From Agelas oroides (lineage: Eukaryota > Porifera > Demospongiae > Agelasida > Agelasidae): a stretch of 64,000 nt of DNA. The notes under the pieces are model-generated. The model was not told the origin of the DNA, did not search any database, and worked only from the letters and a program-made list of their open reading frames with translations. Shown here piece by piece: positions 42,625 through 56,700 of this stretch. The translations under genes and the position numbers were made by a program. The stretch's first letter is position 1. Every line of letters starts with the position of its first letter. The stretch is taken from the NCBI GenBank assembly GCA_949130485.1, contig OX422197.1:5255193-5319192 (forward strand). Reading direction: 5' to 3'.

Positions 42625-43090
42625 TCACTCTACCACACTCTACCCTGGCTCGACCCGACTCTACCTCACTCTACCGCACTCTACCCTGACTCTACCTCAC
42701 TCTACGACACTCTACCCCGACTCTACCTCACTTTACCACACTCTACCCCGACTCTACCTCACTCTACGACACTCTTCCCCGACTCTACCTCACTCTACCA
42801 CAATCTACCCCGACTCTACCTCACTGTACCAACATTTACCCTGACTCTACCTCACTCTACCACACTCTACCCTGGCTCGACTTATCTCTACCTCACTCTA
42901 CCACACTTTACCCTGGCTAGACCCGACTCTACATGACTCTACCACACTCTACCCTGGCTCGACCCGACTCTACCTTATTCTACCACACTCTACTCCGGCT
43001 CAACCCGACTGTACCTCACTCTACCACACTCTACCCTTTCTCGACCAGACTGTACCTCACTCCGCCACACCCTAACCCAACTCTACCTCA

Positions 43091-44552
43091 CTCTACCACT
43101 CTCTACCCCGACTGTACCTCATTCTACCACACTCTAACCTGGCTCTACCCAGCTCTACCTCACTCTACCTCACTCTACCACACTCTACCCCGATTCTACC
43201 TCACTCTACCACACTCTACCCTGGCTCGACCAGACTCTACCTCACTCTACCACACTCTACCCCGACTCTGCCTCATTCTACGACACTCTACCCCGACTCC
43301 ACCTCACTCTACCACACTCTACCCTTCCTCGACCCCGACTCTACATCACTCTACCACACTCTACCCCGACTCTACCTCACTCTACGACACTCTACCCCGA
43401 CTCTACCTCACTCTGCAATACTCTACCCTGGCTCGACCCGACTCTACCTCACTCTACCACACTCTACCCCGACTCTACCCCACTCTACCACACTCTACCC
43501 TGGCTCGCCCCGACTCTTCCTCACTCTCCCACACTCTACCGCGACTCTACCTCACTCTACCACACTCTACCCTGACTCGACCCGACTCTACCTCACTCTA
43601 TCACACTCTACTCTTTCTCGTCCCGACTCTACCTCACTCTACCCCACTCTACCCTGGCTCGACCCGACTTTACCTCCCTCTATCACCCTCTACCCCGACT
43701 CTACCTCACTCTACCACACTCTACCCTGGCTCGACCCGACTCTACCTCACTCTACCACACTCTACCCCGACTCTACCTCACTCTACGACACTCTACCTCG
43801 ACTCTACCTCACTCTACCTCACTCTACCACTCTCTACCCCGACTGTACCTCATTCAACCACACTCTAACCTGGCTCTACCCAGCTCTACCTCACTCTACC
43901 TCACTCTACCACACTCTACCCCGATTCTACCTCACTCTACCACACTCTACCCTGGCTCGACCAGACTCTACCTCACTCTACCACACTCTACCCCGACTCT
44001 GCCTCATTCTACGACACTCTACCCCGACTCCACCTCACTCTACCACACTCTACCCTTCCTCGACCCCGACTCTACCTCACTCTACCACACTCTACCCCGA
44101 CTCTACCTCACTCTACGACACTCTACCCCGACTCTACCTCACTCTGCAATACTCTACCCTGGCTCGACCCGACTCTACCTCACTCTACCACACTCTACCC
44201 CGACTCTACCCCACTCTACCACACTCTACCCTGGCTCGCCCCGACTCTTCCTCACTCTCCCACACTCTACCCCGACTCTACCTCACTCTACCACACTCTA
44301 CCCTGACTCGACCCGACTCTACCTCACTCTATCACACTCTACTCTTTCTCGTCCCGACTCTACCTCACTCTACCCCACTCTACCCTGGCTCGACCCGACT
44401 TTACCTCCCTCTATCACACTCTACCCCGACTCTACCTCACTCTACCACACTCTACCCTGGCTCGACCCGACTCTACCTCACTCTACCACACTCTACCCCG
44501 ACTCTACCTCACTCTACGACACTCTACCTCGACTCTACCTCACTCTACCACA
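43091..44552 (+). repeat. 731-bp tandem duplication (two copies)
   Basis: CTCTACCACTCTCTACC at 43091 recurs at 43822, GGCTCTACCC at 43141 and 43872, and CTCTTTCTCGTCCC at 43611 and 44342, all 731 bp apart. The second copy ends near 44552. The pair is present again in the 8.8-kb copy at 51838-53299. Confidence 0.9.
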
Positions 44553-45364
44553 CTCTACCGCGACTCTACCTCACTGTACCAACATTTACCCTGACTCTAC
44601 CTCATTCTACCACACTCTACACTGGCTGGACCTGTCTCTACCTCACTCTACCACACTCTAGCCTGGCTAAACCCGACTCTACATCACTCTACCACACTCT
44701 ACCCTGGCTCGCCCCGACTCTACCTCATTCTACCACCCTCTACCCAGGCTCAACCCGTCTGTACCTCACTCTACCACACTCTACCCTTTCTCGACCAGAC
44801 TCTACCTCACTCCGCCACACCCTACCCCAACTCTACCTCACTCTACCACGCTCTACCCCGACTCTACCTCACTCTACGACACTCTACTTCGACACCACCT
44901 CACTCTACCACACTCTACCCTTGCTCGACCCCAATTCTACATCACTCTACCACACTCTACCCTGGCTCGACCCGACTCTACCTCACTCTACCACACTCTA
45001 CCCTTTTCTCGCCCCAACTCTCCCTCAGTCTACCACACTCTATCCCGACTCTACCTCACTCTACCACACTCTACCCTGGCTCGACCCGACTCTTCCTCAC
45101 TTTTCTACACTCTACCCCGACTCTACCTCACTCTACCACACTCTACCCTGGCTCGACCCGACTCTACATCACTCTACCACACTCTACCCTTGCTCAACCC
45201 AACCCTTTCTCACTCTACCACACTCTACCCTCTCTCGACCTGACTCTACCTCACACTACCACACTCTACCCTGGCTAGACCCGACTCTACCTCACTCTAC
45301 CACACTCTACCCTGGCTCGACCCAACTCTACCTCACTCTACAACACTCTACCGCGACTCTACCT

Positions 45365-45539
45365 CACTCTACCACAAACCACCCCGACTCTACCTCACTC
45401 TACCACACTCTACCCTAGCTCGACCCGACTTTACCTCACTCTACCTCACTCTACCCTGTCTAAACCCGAATCTACCTCACTCTACCACACTCTACCCCGA
45501 CTCTACCTCACTCTACGACACTCTACCCTGACTCTACCT
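45365..45539 (+). repeat. Uninverted homologue of the 175-bp inversion
   Basis: Direct-orientation version of the inverted segment. Others lie at 54112-54286, at about 2788 and at about 8785. It contains the CCACAAACCACCCC irregular word, which is useful as a landmark. Confidence 0.88.
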
Positions 45540-46023
45540 CACTCTACCACACTCTACCCTGGCTCGACCCGACTCTACCTCACTCTACCGCACTCTACCC
45601 TGACTCTACCTCACTCTACGACACTCTACCCCGACTCTACCTCACTTTACCACACTCTACCCCGACTCTACCTCACTCTGCGACACTCTTCCCCGACTCT
45701 ACCTCACTCTACCACAATCTACCCCGACTCTACCTCACTGTACCAACATTTACCCTGACTCTACCTCACTCTACCACACTCTACCCTGGCTCGACTTGTC
45801 TCTACCTCACTCTACCACACTTTACCCTGGCTAGACCCGACTCTACATGACTCTACCACACTCTACCCTGGCTCGACTCGACTCTACCTTATTCTACCAC
45901 ACTCTACTCCGGCTCAACCCGACTGTACCTCACTCTACCACACTCTAACCTTTCTCGACCAGACTGTACCTCACTCCGCCACACCCTAACCCAACTCTAC
46001 CTCACTCTACCACTCTCTACCCC

Positions 46024-47253
46024 GACTGTACCTCATTCTACCACACTCTAACCTGGCTCTACCCAGCTCTACCTCACTCTACCTCACTCTACCACACTCT
46101 ACCCCGATTCTACCTCACTCTACCACACTCTACCCTGGCTCGACCAGACTCTACCTCACTCTACCACACTCTACCCCGACTCTGCCTCATTCTACGACAC
46201 TCTACCCCGACTCCACCTCACTCTACCACACTCTACCCTTCCTCGACCCCGACTCTACATCACTCTACCACACTCTACCCTGGCTCGACCCGACTCTACC
46301 TCACTGTACCACACTCTACCCTTTTCTCGAACCTACTCTATCTCACTCTACCACACTCTATCCTGACTCTACCTCACTCTACCACACTCTACCCTGGCTC
46401 GACCCGACTCTACCTCACTCTTCCACACTATACCCCGACTCTACCTCACTCTACCACACTCTACCCTGGCTCGACCCGACTCTACCTCACTCTACCACAC
46501 TCTATCCTGGCTCAACCCGACTCTATCTCACACTACCACACTCTACCCTGACTCGACCCAACTCTACCTCACTCTATCACACTCTACCCCGACTCTACCT
46601 CACTCTACCACAATCTACCCCGACTCTACCTCACTCTACCACACTCTACCCTGGCTCGACCCGACTCTACCTCACTCTACCTCACTCTACCCTGTCTAAA
46701 CCCGACTCTACCTCACTCTACCACTCTCTACCCTGACTCTACCTCACTCTACGACACACTACCCCGACTCTACCTCACTCTACCACACTCTACCCCGACT
46801 CTACCTCACTGTACCAACATTTACCCTGACTCTACCTCACTCTACCACACTCTACCCTGGCTCGACCCGACTCTACCTCACTCTACCACACTCTACGCCG
46901 ACTCTACCTCACTCTACCACACTCTACTCTGGCTCGACCCCGACTCTACATCACTCTACCACACTCTAACCTGACTAGACCCTTCTCTACCTCACTCTAC
47001 CACACTCTACCCTGACTGTACCTCATTCTACCACACTCTAACCTGGCTCTACCCAGCTCTACCTCACTCTACCTCACTCTACCACACTCTACCCCGATTC
47101 TACCTCATTCTACCACACTCTACCCTGGCTCGACCAGACTCTACCTCACACTACCACACTTTACCCCGACTCTACCTCATTCTACGACACTCTACCACGA
47201 CTCCACCTCTCTCTACCACACTCTACCCTTCCTCGACCCCGACTCTACATCAC
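46024..47253 (+). repeat. 990-bp duplication within 8.8-kb copy 1
   Basis: GACTGTACC at 46024 and 47014 are 990 bp apart, as in 3402/4392. The second member is truncated at about 47254 by the 8.8-kb crossover. Confidence 0.85.
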
Positions 47254-50200
47254 TCTACCACACTCTACCCTGGCTAGACCCGACTCTACCTCACCCTACC
47301 ACACTCTACCCTTGCTCAACCCGAATCTACCTCACTCTACCGCACTCTACCCTGGCTCAACCCAACTCTACCTCACTCTACCACACTCTACCCCGACGCT
47401 ACCTCACTCTACCACACTCTACCCCGACTCTACCTCACTCTACCTCTCTCTACCCCGACTCTACCTTACTCTACCACACTCTACCCCGACTCTACCACAC
47501 TCTACCACACTCTACCCTTGCTCTACCCGACTCTACCTCACTCTACCACACTCTACCCCTACTGTACCTCACTGTACCCACATTTACCCTGACTCTACCT
47601 TACTCTACCACACTCTACCCTAGCTCGACCCGACTCTACCTCACTCTTCCACACTCTACCCCGACTCTACCTCACTCTACCACACTCTACCCCGATTCTA
47701 CCTCACTCTACCACGCTCTACCCCGAGTCTACCTCACTCTACCACACTCTACCCTGGCTCCACCCAACACTACCTCACTCTACCACACTCTACCCCGACT
47801 CTACCTCACTCTACAACACTCTACCCTGGCTCGACCCAGACTCTACATCACTCTGCCACACTCTACCCTGACTAGACCCTACTCTACCTCACTCTACCAC
47901 ACTCTACCCCGACTCTGCCTCACTCTAATACACTCTACCACAACTCTACCTCAATTTACCAACATTTACCCTCACTCTACCTCACTCTACCACACTCTAC
48001 CCTACTTCGACCCGACTCTGCCTTACTCTACCACACTCTACACCGACTCTACCTCACTGTACGACACTCTACCCCGACTCTATCTCACTCTACCACACTC
48101 TACCCTGTTTCGACCCAACTCTACCTCACTCTACCACACTCTACCCTGGCTAGACCCTACTCTACCTCACTCTTCCACACTCTACCCCGACTCCACCTCA
48201 TTCTACCACACTCTACCCCGATTGTACCTCACTCTACCACCCTCTACCCCGATTCTACCTCACTCTAACACACTCTACCCTGGCTCAACCCGACTCTACC
48301 TCTCTCTACCACACTCTACCCCGACTCTACCTCACTCTACCACACTCTACCCCGACTCTACCTCACTCTACCACACTTTACCCCGACTCTACCTCACTTT
48401 ACCAACATTTATCCTCACTCTACCTCACTCTACCACACTCTACCCTAACTCGAACCGACTCTACCTCTCTCTTCCACACTCTACCCAGACTCTACCTCAC
48501 TCTAGCACACTCTACCCCGATTCCACCTCACTCTACCACCCTCTACCCGGATTCTACCTCACTCTACCACACTCTACCCTGGCTCCACCCGACTCTACCT
48601 CACTCTACCACACTCTACCCCGACTCTACCTCGCTCTACTACACTCTAACCCGACTCTACTTCACTCTACCACACTCTACCCTGGCTCGATACCGACTCT
48701 ACATCACTCTACCACACTCTACCCTGACTAAACCCTTCTCTACCTCACTCTACTACACTCTACCCCGACTCTGCCTCACTCTACCAAACTCTACCACGAC
48801 TCTACCTCACTTTACCAACATTTACCCTCACTCTACCTCACTCTACCACACTCTACCCTGCCTCGACCTGACTCTTCCTTACTCTACCACACTCTACACC
48901 GACTCTACCTCACTCTACGACACTCTACGCCGACTCTACCTCACTCTACCACACTCTACCCTGTTTCGACCCAACTCTACCTCACTCTACCACACTCTAC
49001 CACACTCTACCCTGGCTAGACCCGACTCTACCTCACTCTACCACCCTCTACCCCGACTCTACCTCACTCTACCAAACTCTACCCCGATTGTACCTCACTC
49101 TACCACCCTCTACCCCGATTCTACCTCACACTACCACACTCTACCCTGGCTCCACCCGACTCTCCCTCACTCTACCACACTCTACCCCGACGCTACCTCA
49201 CTCTACCACACTCTACCCAGGCTCTACCTCACTCTACCACACTCTACCCTGGCTCGACCCCGACTCTACATCACTCTACCACACTCTACCCTTACTAGAC
49301 CCTACTCTACCTCACTCTACCACACTCTATCCCGACTCTACCTCACTCTTCCACACTCTACCCCGACTCTACCTCACTCTACCACACTCAATCCCGATTG
49401 TACCTCTCTCTACCACCCTCTACCCCGACTCTACCTCACTCTACCACACTCTACCCCGACTCTACCTCACTCTACCTCTCTCTACCCCGACTCTACCTTA
49501 CTCTACCACACTCTACCCCGACTCTACCACACTCTACCACACTCTACCCTTGCTCTACCTGACTCTACCTCACTCTACTACACTCTACCCTTGCTCGACC
49601 TGTCTGTACCTAACTCTACCACACTCTACCCTGGCTAGACCCGACTCTACCTCACTCTACCACACTCTACCATGGCTCGACCCAACTCTACCTCTCTCTA
49701 CCACACTCTACCCCGACTCTACCTCACTCTACCACATTCTACCCCGACTCTACCTCACTCTACCACACTCTACCCTGACTCGACCAGACTCTACCTCACT
49801 CTACCTCGCTCTACCCTGTCTAGACCTGACTCTACCTCACTCTACCACATTCTACCACGACTCTACCTCACTCTACGACACTCTTCCCCGACTCTACCTC
49901 ACTCTACCACCCTCTACCCTTGCTCGACCCGACTCTACCTCACTCTACCACACTCTACCCCGACTCTACCTCACTCTACGACACTCTACCCCGACTCTAC
50001 CTCACTCTGCAATACTCTACACTGGCTCGACCCGACTCTACCTCACTCTACCACACTCTACCCCGACTCTACCCCACTCTACCACACTCTACCCTGGTTC
50101 GCCCCGACTCTTCCTCACTCTCCCACACTCTACCCCGACTCTACCTCACTCTACCACACTCTACCCTGACTCGACCCGACTCTACCTCACTCTATCACAC

Positions 50201-51196
50201 TCTACTCTTTCTCGTCCCGACTCTACCTCACTCTACCCCACTCTACCCTGGCTCGACCCGACTTTACCTCCCTCTATCACACTCTACCCCGACTCTACCT
50301 CACTCTACCACACTCTACCCTGGCTCGACCCGACTCTACCTCACTCTACCACACTCTACCCCGACTCTACCTCACTCTACGACACTCTACCTCGACTCTA
50401 CCTCACTCTACCACACTCTACCGCGACTCTACCTCACTGTACCAACATTTACCCTGACTCTACCTCATTCTACCACACTCTACACTGGCTGGACCTGTCT
50501 CTACCTCACTCTACCACACTCTAGCCTGGCTAAACCCGACTCTACATCACTCTACCACACTCTACCCTGGCTCGCCCCGACTCTACCTCATTCTACCACC
50601 CTCTACCCAGGCTCAACCCGTCTGTACCTCACTCTACCACACTCTACCCTTTCTCGACCAGACTCTACCTCACTCCGCCACACCCTACCCCAACTCTACC
50701 TCACTCTACCACGCTCTACCCCGACTCTACCTCACTCTACGACACTCTACTTCGACACCACCTCACTCTACCACACTCTACCCTTGCTCGACCCCAATTC
50801 TACATCACTCTACCACACTCTACCCTGGCTCGACCCGACTCTACCTCACTCTACCACACTCTACCCTTTTCTCGCCCCGACTCTCCCTCAGTCTACCACA
50901 CTCTATCCCGACTCTACCTCACTCTACCACACTCTACCCTGGCTCGACCCGACTCTTCCTCACTTTTCTACACTCTACCCCGACTCTACCTCACTCTACC
51001 ACACTCTACCCTGGCTCGACCCGACTCTACATCACTCTACCACACTCTACCCTTGCTCAACCCAACCCTTCCTCACTCTACCACACTCTACCCTCTCTCG
51101 ACCTGACTCTACCTCACACTACCACACTCTACCCTGGCTAGACCCGACTCTACCTCACTCTACCACACTCTACCCTGGCTCGACCCAACTCTACCT

Positions 51197-51371
51197 AGGT
51201 AGAGTCAGGGTAGAGTGTCGTAGAGTGAGGTAGAGTCTGGGTAGAGTGTGGTAGAGTGAGGTAGATTCGGGTTTAGACAGGATAGAGTGAGGTAGAGTGA
51301 GGTAAAGTCGGGTCGAGCTAGGGTAGAGTGTGGTAGAGTGAGGTAGAGTCGGGGTGGTTTGTGGTAGAGTG
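51197..51371 (-). repeat. In-place 175-bp inversion, copy 2
   Basis: Copy of 42450-42624 at offset 8,747. One base difference is visible (ACAGGATAG versus ACAGGGTAG). It was carried along by the 8.8-kb duplication, so the inversion is older than that duplication. Confidence 0.93.
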
Positions 51372-51837
51372 TCACTCTACCACACTCTACCCTGGCTCGA
51401 CCCGACTCTACCTCACTCTACCGCACTCTACCCTGACTCTACCTCACTCTACGACACTCTACCCCGACTCTACCTCACTTTACCACACTCTACCCCGACT
51501 CTACCTCACTCTACGACACTCTTCCCCGACTCTACCTCACTCTACCACAATCTACCCCGACTCTACCTCACTGTACCAACATTTACCCTGACTCTACCTC
51601 ACTCTACCACACTCTACCCTGGCTCGACTTATCTCTACCTCACTCTACCACACTTTACCCTGGCTAGACCCGACTCTACATGACTCTACCACACTCTACC
51701 CTGGCTCGACCCGACTCTACCTTATTCTACCACACTCTACTCCGGCTCAACCCGACTGTACCTCACTCTACCACACTCTACCCTTTCTCGACCAGACTGT
51801 ACCTCACTCCGCCACACCCTAACCCAACTCTACCTCA

Positions 51838-53299
51838 CTCTACCACTCTCTACCCCGACTGTACCTCATTCTACCACACTCTAACCTGGCTCTACCCAGC
51901 TCTACCTCACTCTACCTCACTCTACCACACTCTACCCCGATTCTACCTCACTCTACCACACTCTACCCTGGCTCGACCAGACTCTACCTCACTCTACCAC
52001 ACTCTACCCCGACTCTGCCTCATTCTACGACACTCTACCCCGACTCCACCTCACTCTACCACACTCTACCCTTCCTCGACCCCGACTCTACATCACTCTA
52101 CCACACTCTACCCCGACTCTACCTCACTCTACGACACTCTACCCCGACTCTACCTCACTCTGCAATACTCTACCCTGGCTCGACCCGACTCTACCTCACT
52201 CTACCACACTCTACCCCGACTCTACCCCACTCTACCACACTCTACCCTGGCTCGCCCCGACTCTTCCTCACTCTCCCACACTCTACCGCGACTCTACCTC
52301 ACTCTACCACACTCTACCCTGACTCGACCCGACTCTACCTCACTCTATCACACTCTACTCTTTCTCGTCCCGACTCTACCTCACTCTACCCCACTCTACC
52401 CTGGCTCGACCCGACTTTACCTCCCTCTATCACCCTCTACCCCGACTCTACCTCACTCTACCACACTCTACCCTGGCTCGACCCGACTCTACCTCACTCT
52501 ACCACACTCTACCCCGACTCTACCTCACTCTACGACACTCTACCTCGACTCTACCTCACTCTACCTCACTCTACCACTCTCTACCCCGACTGTACCTCAT
52601 TCAACCACACTCTAACCTGGCTCTACCCAGCTCTACCTCACTCTACCTCACTCTACCACACTCTACCCCGATTCTACCTCACTCTACCACACTCTACCCT
52701 GGCTCGACCAGACTCTACCTCACTCTACCACACTCTACCCCGACTCTGCCTCATTCTACGACACTCTACCCCGACTCCACCTCACTCTACCACACTCTAC
52801 CCTTCCTCGACCCCGACTCTACCTCACTCTACCACACTCTACCCCGACTCTACCTCACTCTACGACACTCTACCCCGACTCTACCTCACTCTGCAATACT
52901 CTACCCTGGCTCGACCCGACTCTACCTCACTCTACCACACTCTACCCCGACTCTACCCCACTCTACCACACTCTACCCTGGCTCGCCCCGACTCTTCCTC
53001 ACTCTCCCACACTCTACCCCGACTCTACCTCACTCTACCACACTCTACCCTGACTCGACCCGACTCTACCTCACTCTATCACACTCTACTCTTTCTCGTC
53101 CCGACTCTACCTCACTCTACCCCACTCTACCCTGGCTCGACCCGACTTTACCTCCCTCTATCACACTCTACCCCGACTCTACCTCACTCTACCACACTCT
53201 ACCCTGGCTCGACCCGACTCTACCTCACTCTACCACACTCTACCCCGACTCTACCTCACTCTACGACACTCTACCTCGACTCTACCTCACTCTACCACA
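51838..53299 (+). repeat. 731-bp tandem duplication, second occurrence
   Basis: Equivalent of 43091-44552 at offset 8,747 (CTCTTTCTCGTCCC at 52358 and 53089). Open frame 51680-52615 crosses it. Confidence 0.9.
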
Positions 53300-54770
53300 C
53301 TCTACCGCGACTCTACCTCACTGTACCAACATTTACCCTGACTCTACCTCATTCTACCACACTCTACACTGGCTGGACCTGTCTCTACCTCACTCTACCA
53401 CACTCTAGCCTGGCTAAACCCGACTCTACATCACTCTACCACACTCTACCCTGGCTCGCCCCGACTCTACCTCATTCTACCACCCTCTACCCAGGCTCAA
53501 CCCGTCTGTACCTCACTCTACCACACTCTACCCTTTCTCGACCAGACTCTACCTCACTCCGCCACACCCTACCCCAACTCTACCTCACTCTACCACGCTC
53601 TACCCCGACTCTACCTCACTCTACGACACTCTACTTCGACACCACCTCACTCTACCACACTCTACCCTTGCTCGACCCCAATTCTACATCACTCTACCAC
53701 ACTCTACCCTGGCTCGACCCGACTCTACCTCACTCTACCACACTCTACCCTTTTCTCGCCCCAACTCTCCCTCAGTCTACCACACTCTATCCCGACTCTA
53801 CCTCACTCTACCACACTCTACCCTGGCTCGACCCGACTCTTCCTCACTTTTCTACACTCTACCCCGACTCTACCTCACTCTACCACACTCTACCCTGGCT
53901 CGACCCGACTCTACATCACTCTACCACACTCTACCCTTGCTCAACCCAACCCTTTCTCACTCTACCACACTCTACCCTCTCTCGACCTGACTCTACCTCA
54001 CACTACCACACTCTACCCTGGCTAGACCCGACTCTACCTCACTCTACCACACTCTACCCTGGCTCGACCCAACTCTACCTCACTCTACAACACTCTACCG
54101 CGACTCTACCTCACTCTACCACAAACCACCCCGACTCTACCTCACTCTACCACACTCTACCCTAGCTCGACCCGACTTTACCTCACTCTACCTCACTCTA
54201 CCCTGTCTAAACCCGAATCTACCTCACTCTACCACACTCTACCCCGACTCTACCTCACTCTACGACACTCTACCCTGACTCTACCTCACTCTACCACACT
54301 CTACCCTGGCTCGACCCGACTCTACCTCACTCTACCGCACTCTACCCTGACTCTACCTCACTCTACGACACTCTACCCCGACTCTACCTCACTTTACCAC
54401 ACTCTACCCCGACTCTACCTCACTCTGCGACACTCTTCCCCGACTCTACCTCACTCTACCACAATCTACCCCGACTCTACCTCACTGTACCAACATTTAC
54501 CCTGACTCTACCTCACTCTACCACACTCTACCCTGGCTCGACTTGTCTCTACCTCACTCTACCACACTTTACCCTGGCTAGACCCGACTCTACATGACTC
54601 TACCACACTCTACCCTGGCTCGACTCGACTCTACCTTATTCTACCACACTCTACTCCGGCTCAACCCGACTGTACCTCACTCTACCACACTCTAACCTTT
54701 CTCGACCAGACTGTACCTCACTCCGCCACACCCTAACCCAACTCTACCTCACTCTACCACTCTCTACCCC

Positions 54771-56700
54771 GACTGTACCTCATTCTACCACACTCTAACC
54801 TGGCTCTACCCAGCTCTACCTCACTCTACCTCACTCTACCACACTCTACCCCGATTCTACCTCACTCTACCACACTCTACCCTGGCTCGACCAGACTCTA
54901 CCTCACTCTACCACACTCTACCCCGACTCTGCCTCATTCTACGACACTCTACCCCGACTCCACCTCACTCTACCACACTCTACCCTTCCTCGACCCCGAC
55001 TCTACATCACTCTACCACACTCTACCCTGGCTCGACCCGACTCTACCTCACTGTACCACACTCTACCCTTTTCTCGAACCTACTCTATCTCACTCTACCA
55101 CACTCTATCCTGACTCTACCTCACTCTACCACACTCTACCCTGGCTCGACCCGACTCTACCTCACTCTTCCACACTATACCCCGACTCTACCTCACTCTA
55201 CCACACTCTACCCTGGCTCGACCCGACTCTACCTCACTCTACCACACTCTATCCTGGCTCAACCCGACTCTATCTCACACTACCACACTCTACCCTGACT
55301 CGACCCAACTCTACCTCACTCTATCACACTCTACCCCGACTCTACCTCACTCTACCACAATCTACCCCGACTCTACCTCACTCTACCACACTCTACCCTG
55401 GCTCGACCCGACTCTACCTCACTCTACCTCACTCTACCCTGTCTAAACCCGACTCTACCTCACTCTACCACTCTCTACCCTGACTCTACCTCACTCTACG
55501 ACACACTACCCCGACTCTACCTCACTCTACCACACTCTACCCCGACTCTACCTCACTGTACCAACATTTACCCTGACTCTACCTCACTCTACCACACTCT
55601 ACCCTGGCTCGACCCGACTCTACCTCACTCTACCACACTCTACGCCGACTCTACCTCACTCTACCACACTCTACTCTGGCTCGACCCCGACTCTACATCA
55701 CTCTACCACACTCTAACCTGACTAGACCCTTCTCTACCTCACTCTACCACACTCTACCCTGACTGTACCTCATTCTACCACACTCTAACCTGGCTCTACC
55801 CAGCTCTACCTCACTCTACCTCACTCTACCACACTCTACCCCGATTCTACCTCATTCTACCACACTCTACCCTGGCTCGACCAGACTCTACCTCACACTA
55901 CCACACTTTACCCCGACTCTACCTCATTCTACGACACTCTACCACGACTCCACCTCTCTCTACCACACTCTACCCTTCCTCGACCCCGACTCTACATCAC
56001 TCTACCACACTCTACCCTGGCTCGACCCGACTCTACCTCACACTACTACACTCTACCCTTTTCTCGAACCTACTCTATCTCACTCTACCACACTCTATCC
56101 TGACTCTACCTCACTCTACCACACTCTACCCTGGCTCGACCCGACTCTACCTCACTCTTCCACACTATACCCCGACTCTACCTCACTCTACCACACTCTA
56201 CCCTGGCTCGACCCGACTCTACCTCACTCTACCACACTCTACCCTGGCTCAACCCGACTCTATCTCACACTACCACACTCTACCCTGACTCGACCCAACT
56301 CTACCTCACTCTACCACACTCTACCCCGACTCTACCTCACTCTACCACAATCTACCCCGAGTCTACCTCACTCTACCACACTCTACCCTGGCTCGACCCG
56401 ACTCTACCTCACTCTACCTCACTCTACCCTGTCTAAACCCGACTCTACCTCACTCTACCACACTCTACCCTGTCTCTACCTCAGTCTACGACACTCTACC
56501 CCGACTCTACCTCACTCTACCACACTCTACCCCGACTCTACCTCACTGTACCAACATTTACCCTGACTCTACCTCACTCTACCACACTCTACCCTGGCTC
56601 AACCCGACTCTACCTCACTCTACCACACTCTACGCCGACTCTACCTCACTCTACCACACTCTACTCTGGCTCGACCCCGACTCTACATCACTCTACCAAA
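54771..56700 (+). repeat. 990-bp duplication at the end of 8.8-kb copy 2
   Basis: The same pair of segments as at 3402-5330. Here the second member is complete because the array continues in the ancestral lineage beyond 56022. It ends at the CAAACCTGACTAG variant near 56697. Confidence 0.8.

Larger units (their letters stand above)
38440..47268 (+). repeat. 8.8-kb tandem duplication, copy 1 (8829 bp)
   Basis: Landmarks 38794/47623, 39393/48222 and 40259/49088 are 8829 bp apart. Landmarks 40803/49550, 42607/51354 and 44921/53668 are 8747 bp apart. The crossover lies in the shared word TCTACCACACTCTACCC up to CTGGCT (47254-47275). It is the largest adjacent duplication in the window and carries the 175-bp inversion, the 731-bp duplication and the 990-bp duplication inside it. 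Confidence 0.93.
47269..56022 (+). repeat. 8.8-kb tandem duplication, copy 2 (8747-bp form)
   Basis: Second copy, shorter by 82 bp. The loss lies near 49340, where CTATCCTGTTTCGACC and CTCGCTAGACC words present at 40528-40580 are missing. 82 bp is two 41-bp steps. The copy ends at about 56022, where CTGGCTCGACC resumes the lineage seen at 4645 and 12075 instead of CTGGCTAGACC. Confidence 0.93.

Noticed and set aside
42607..42936. Open frames beginning at the edge of the 175-bp inversion (42607-42936, 42614-42844, and copies at 51354 and 51361)
   Set aside because: They start within the last bases of the inverted tract and continue into normal satellite. Two frames are open at once, which argues against coding.
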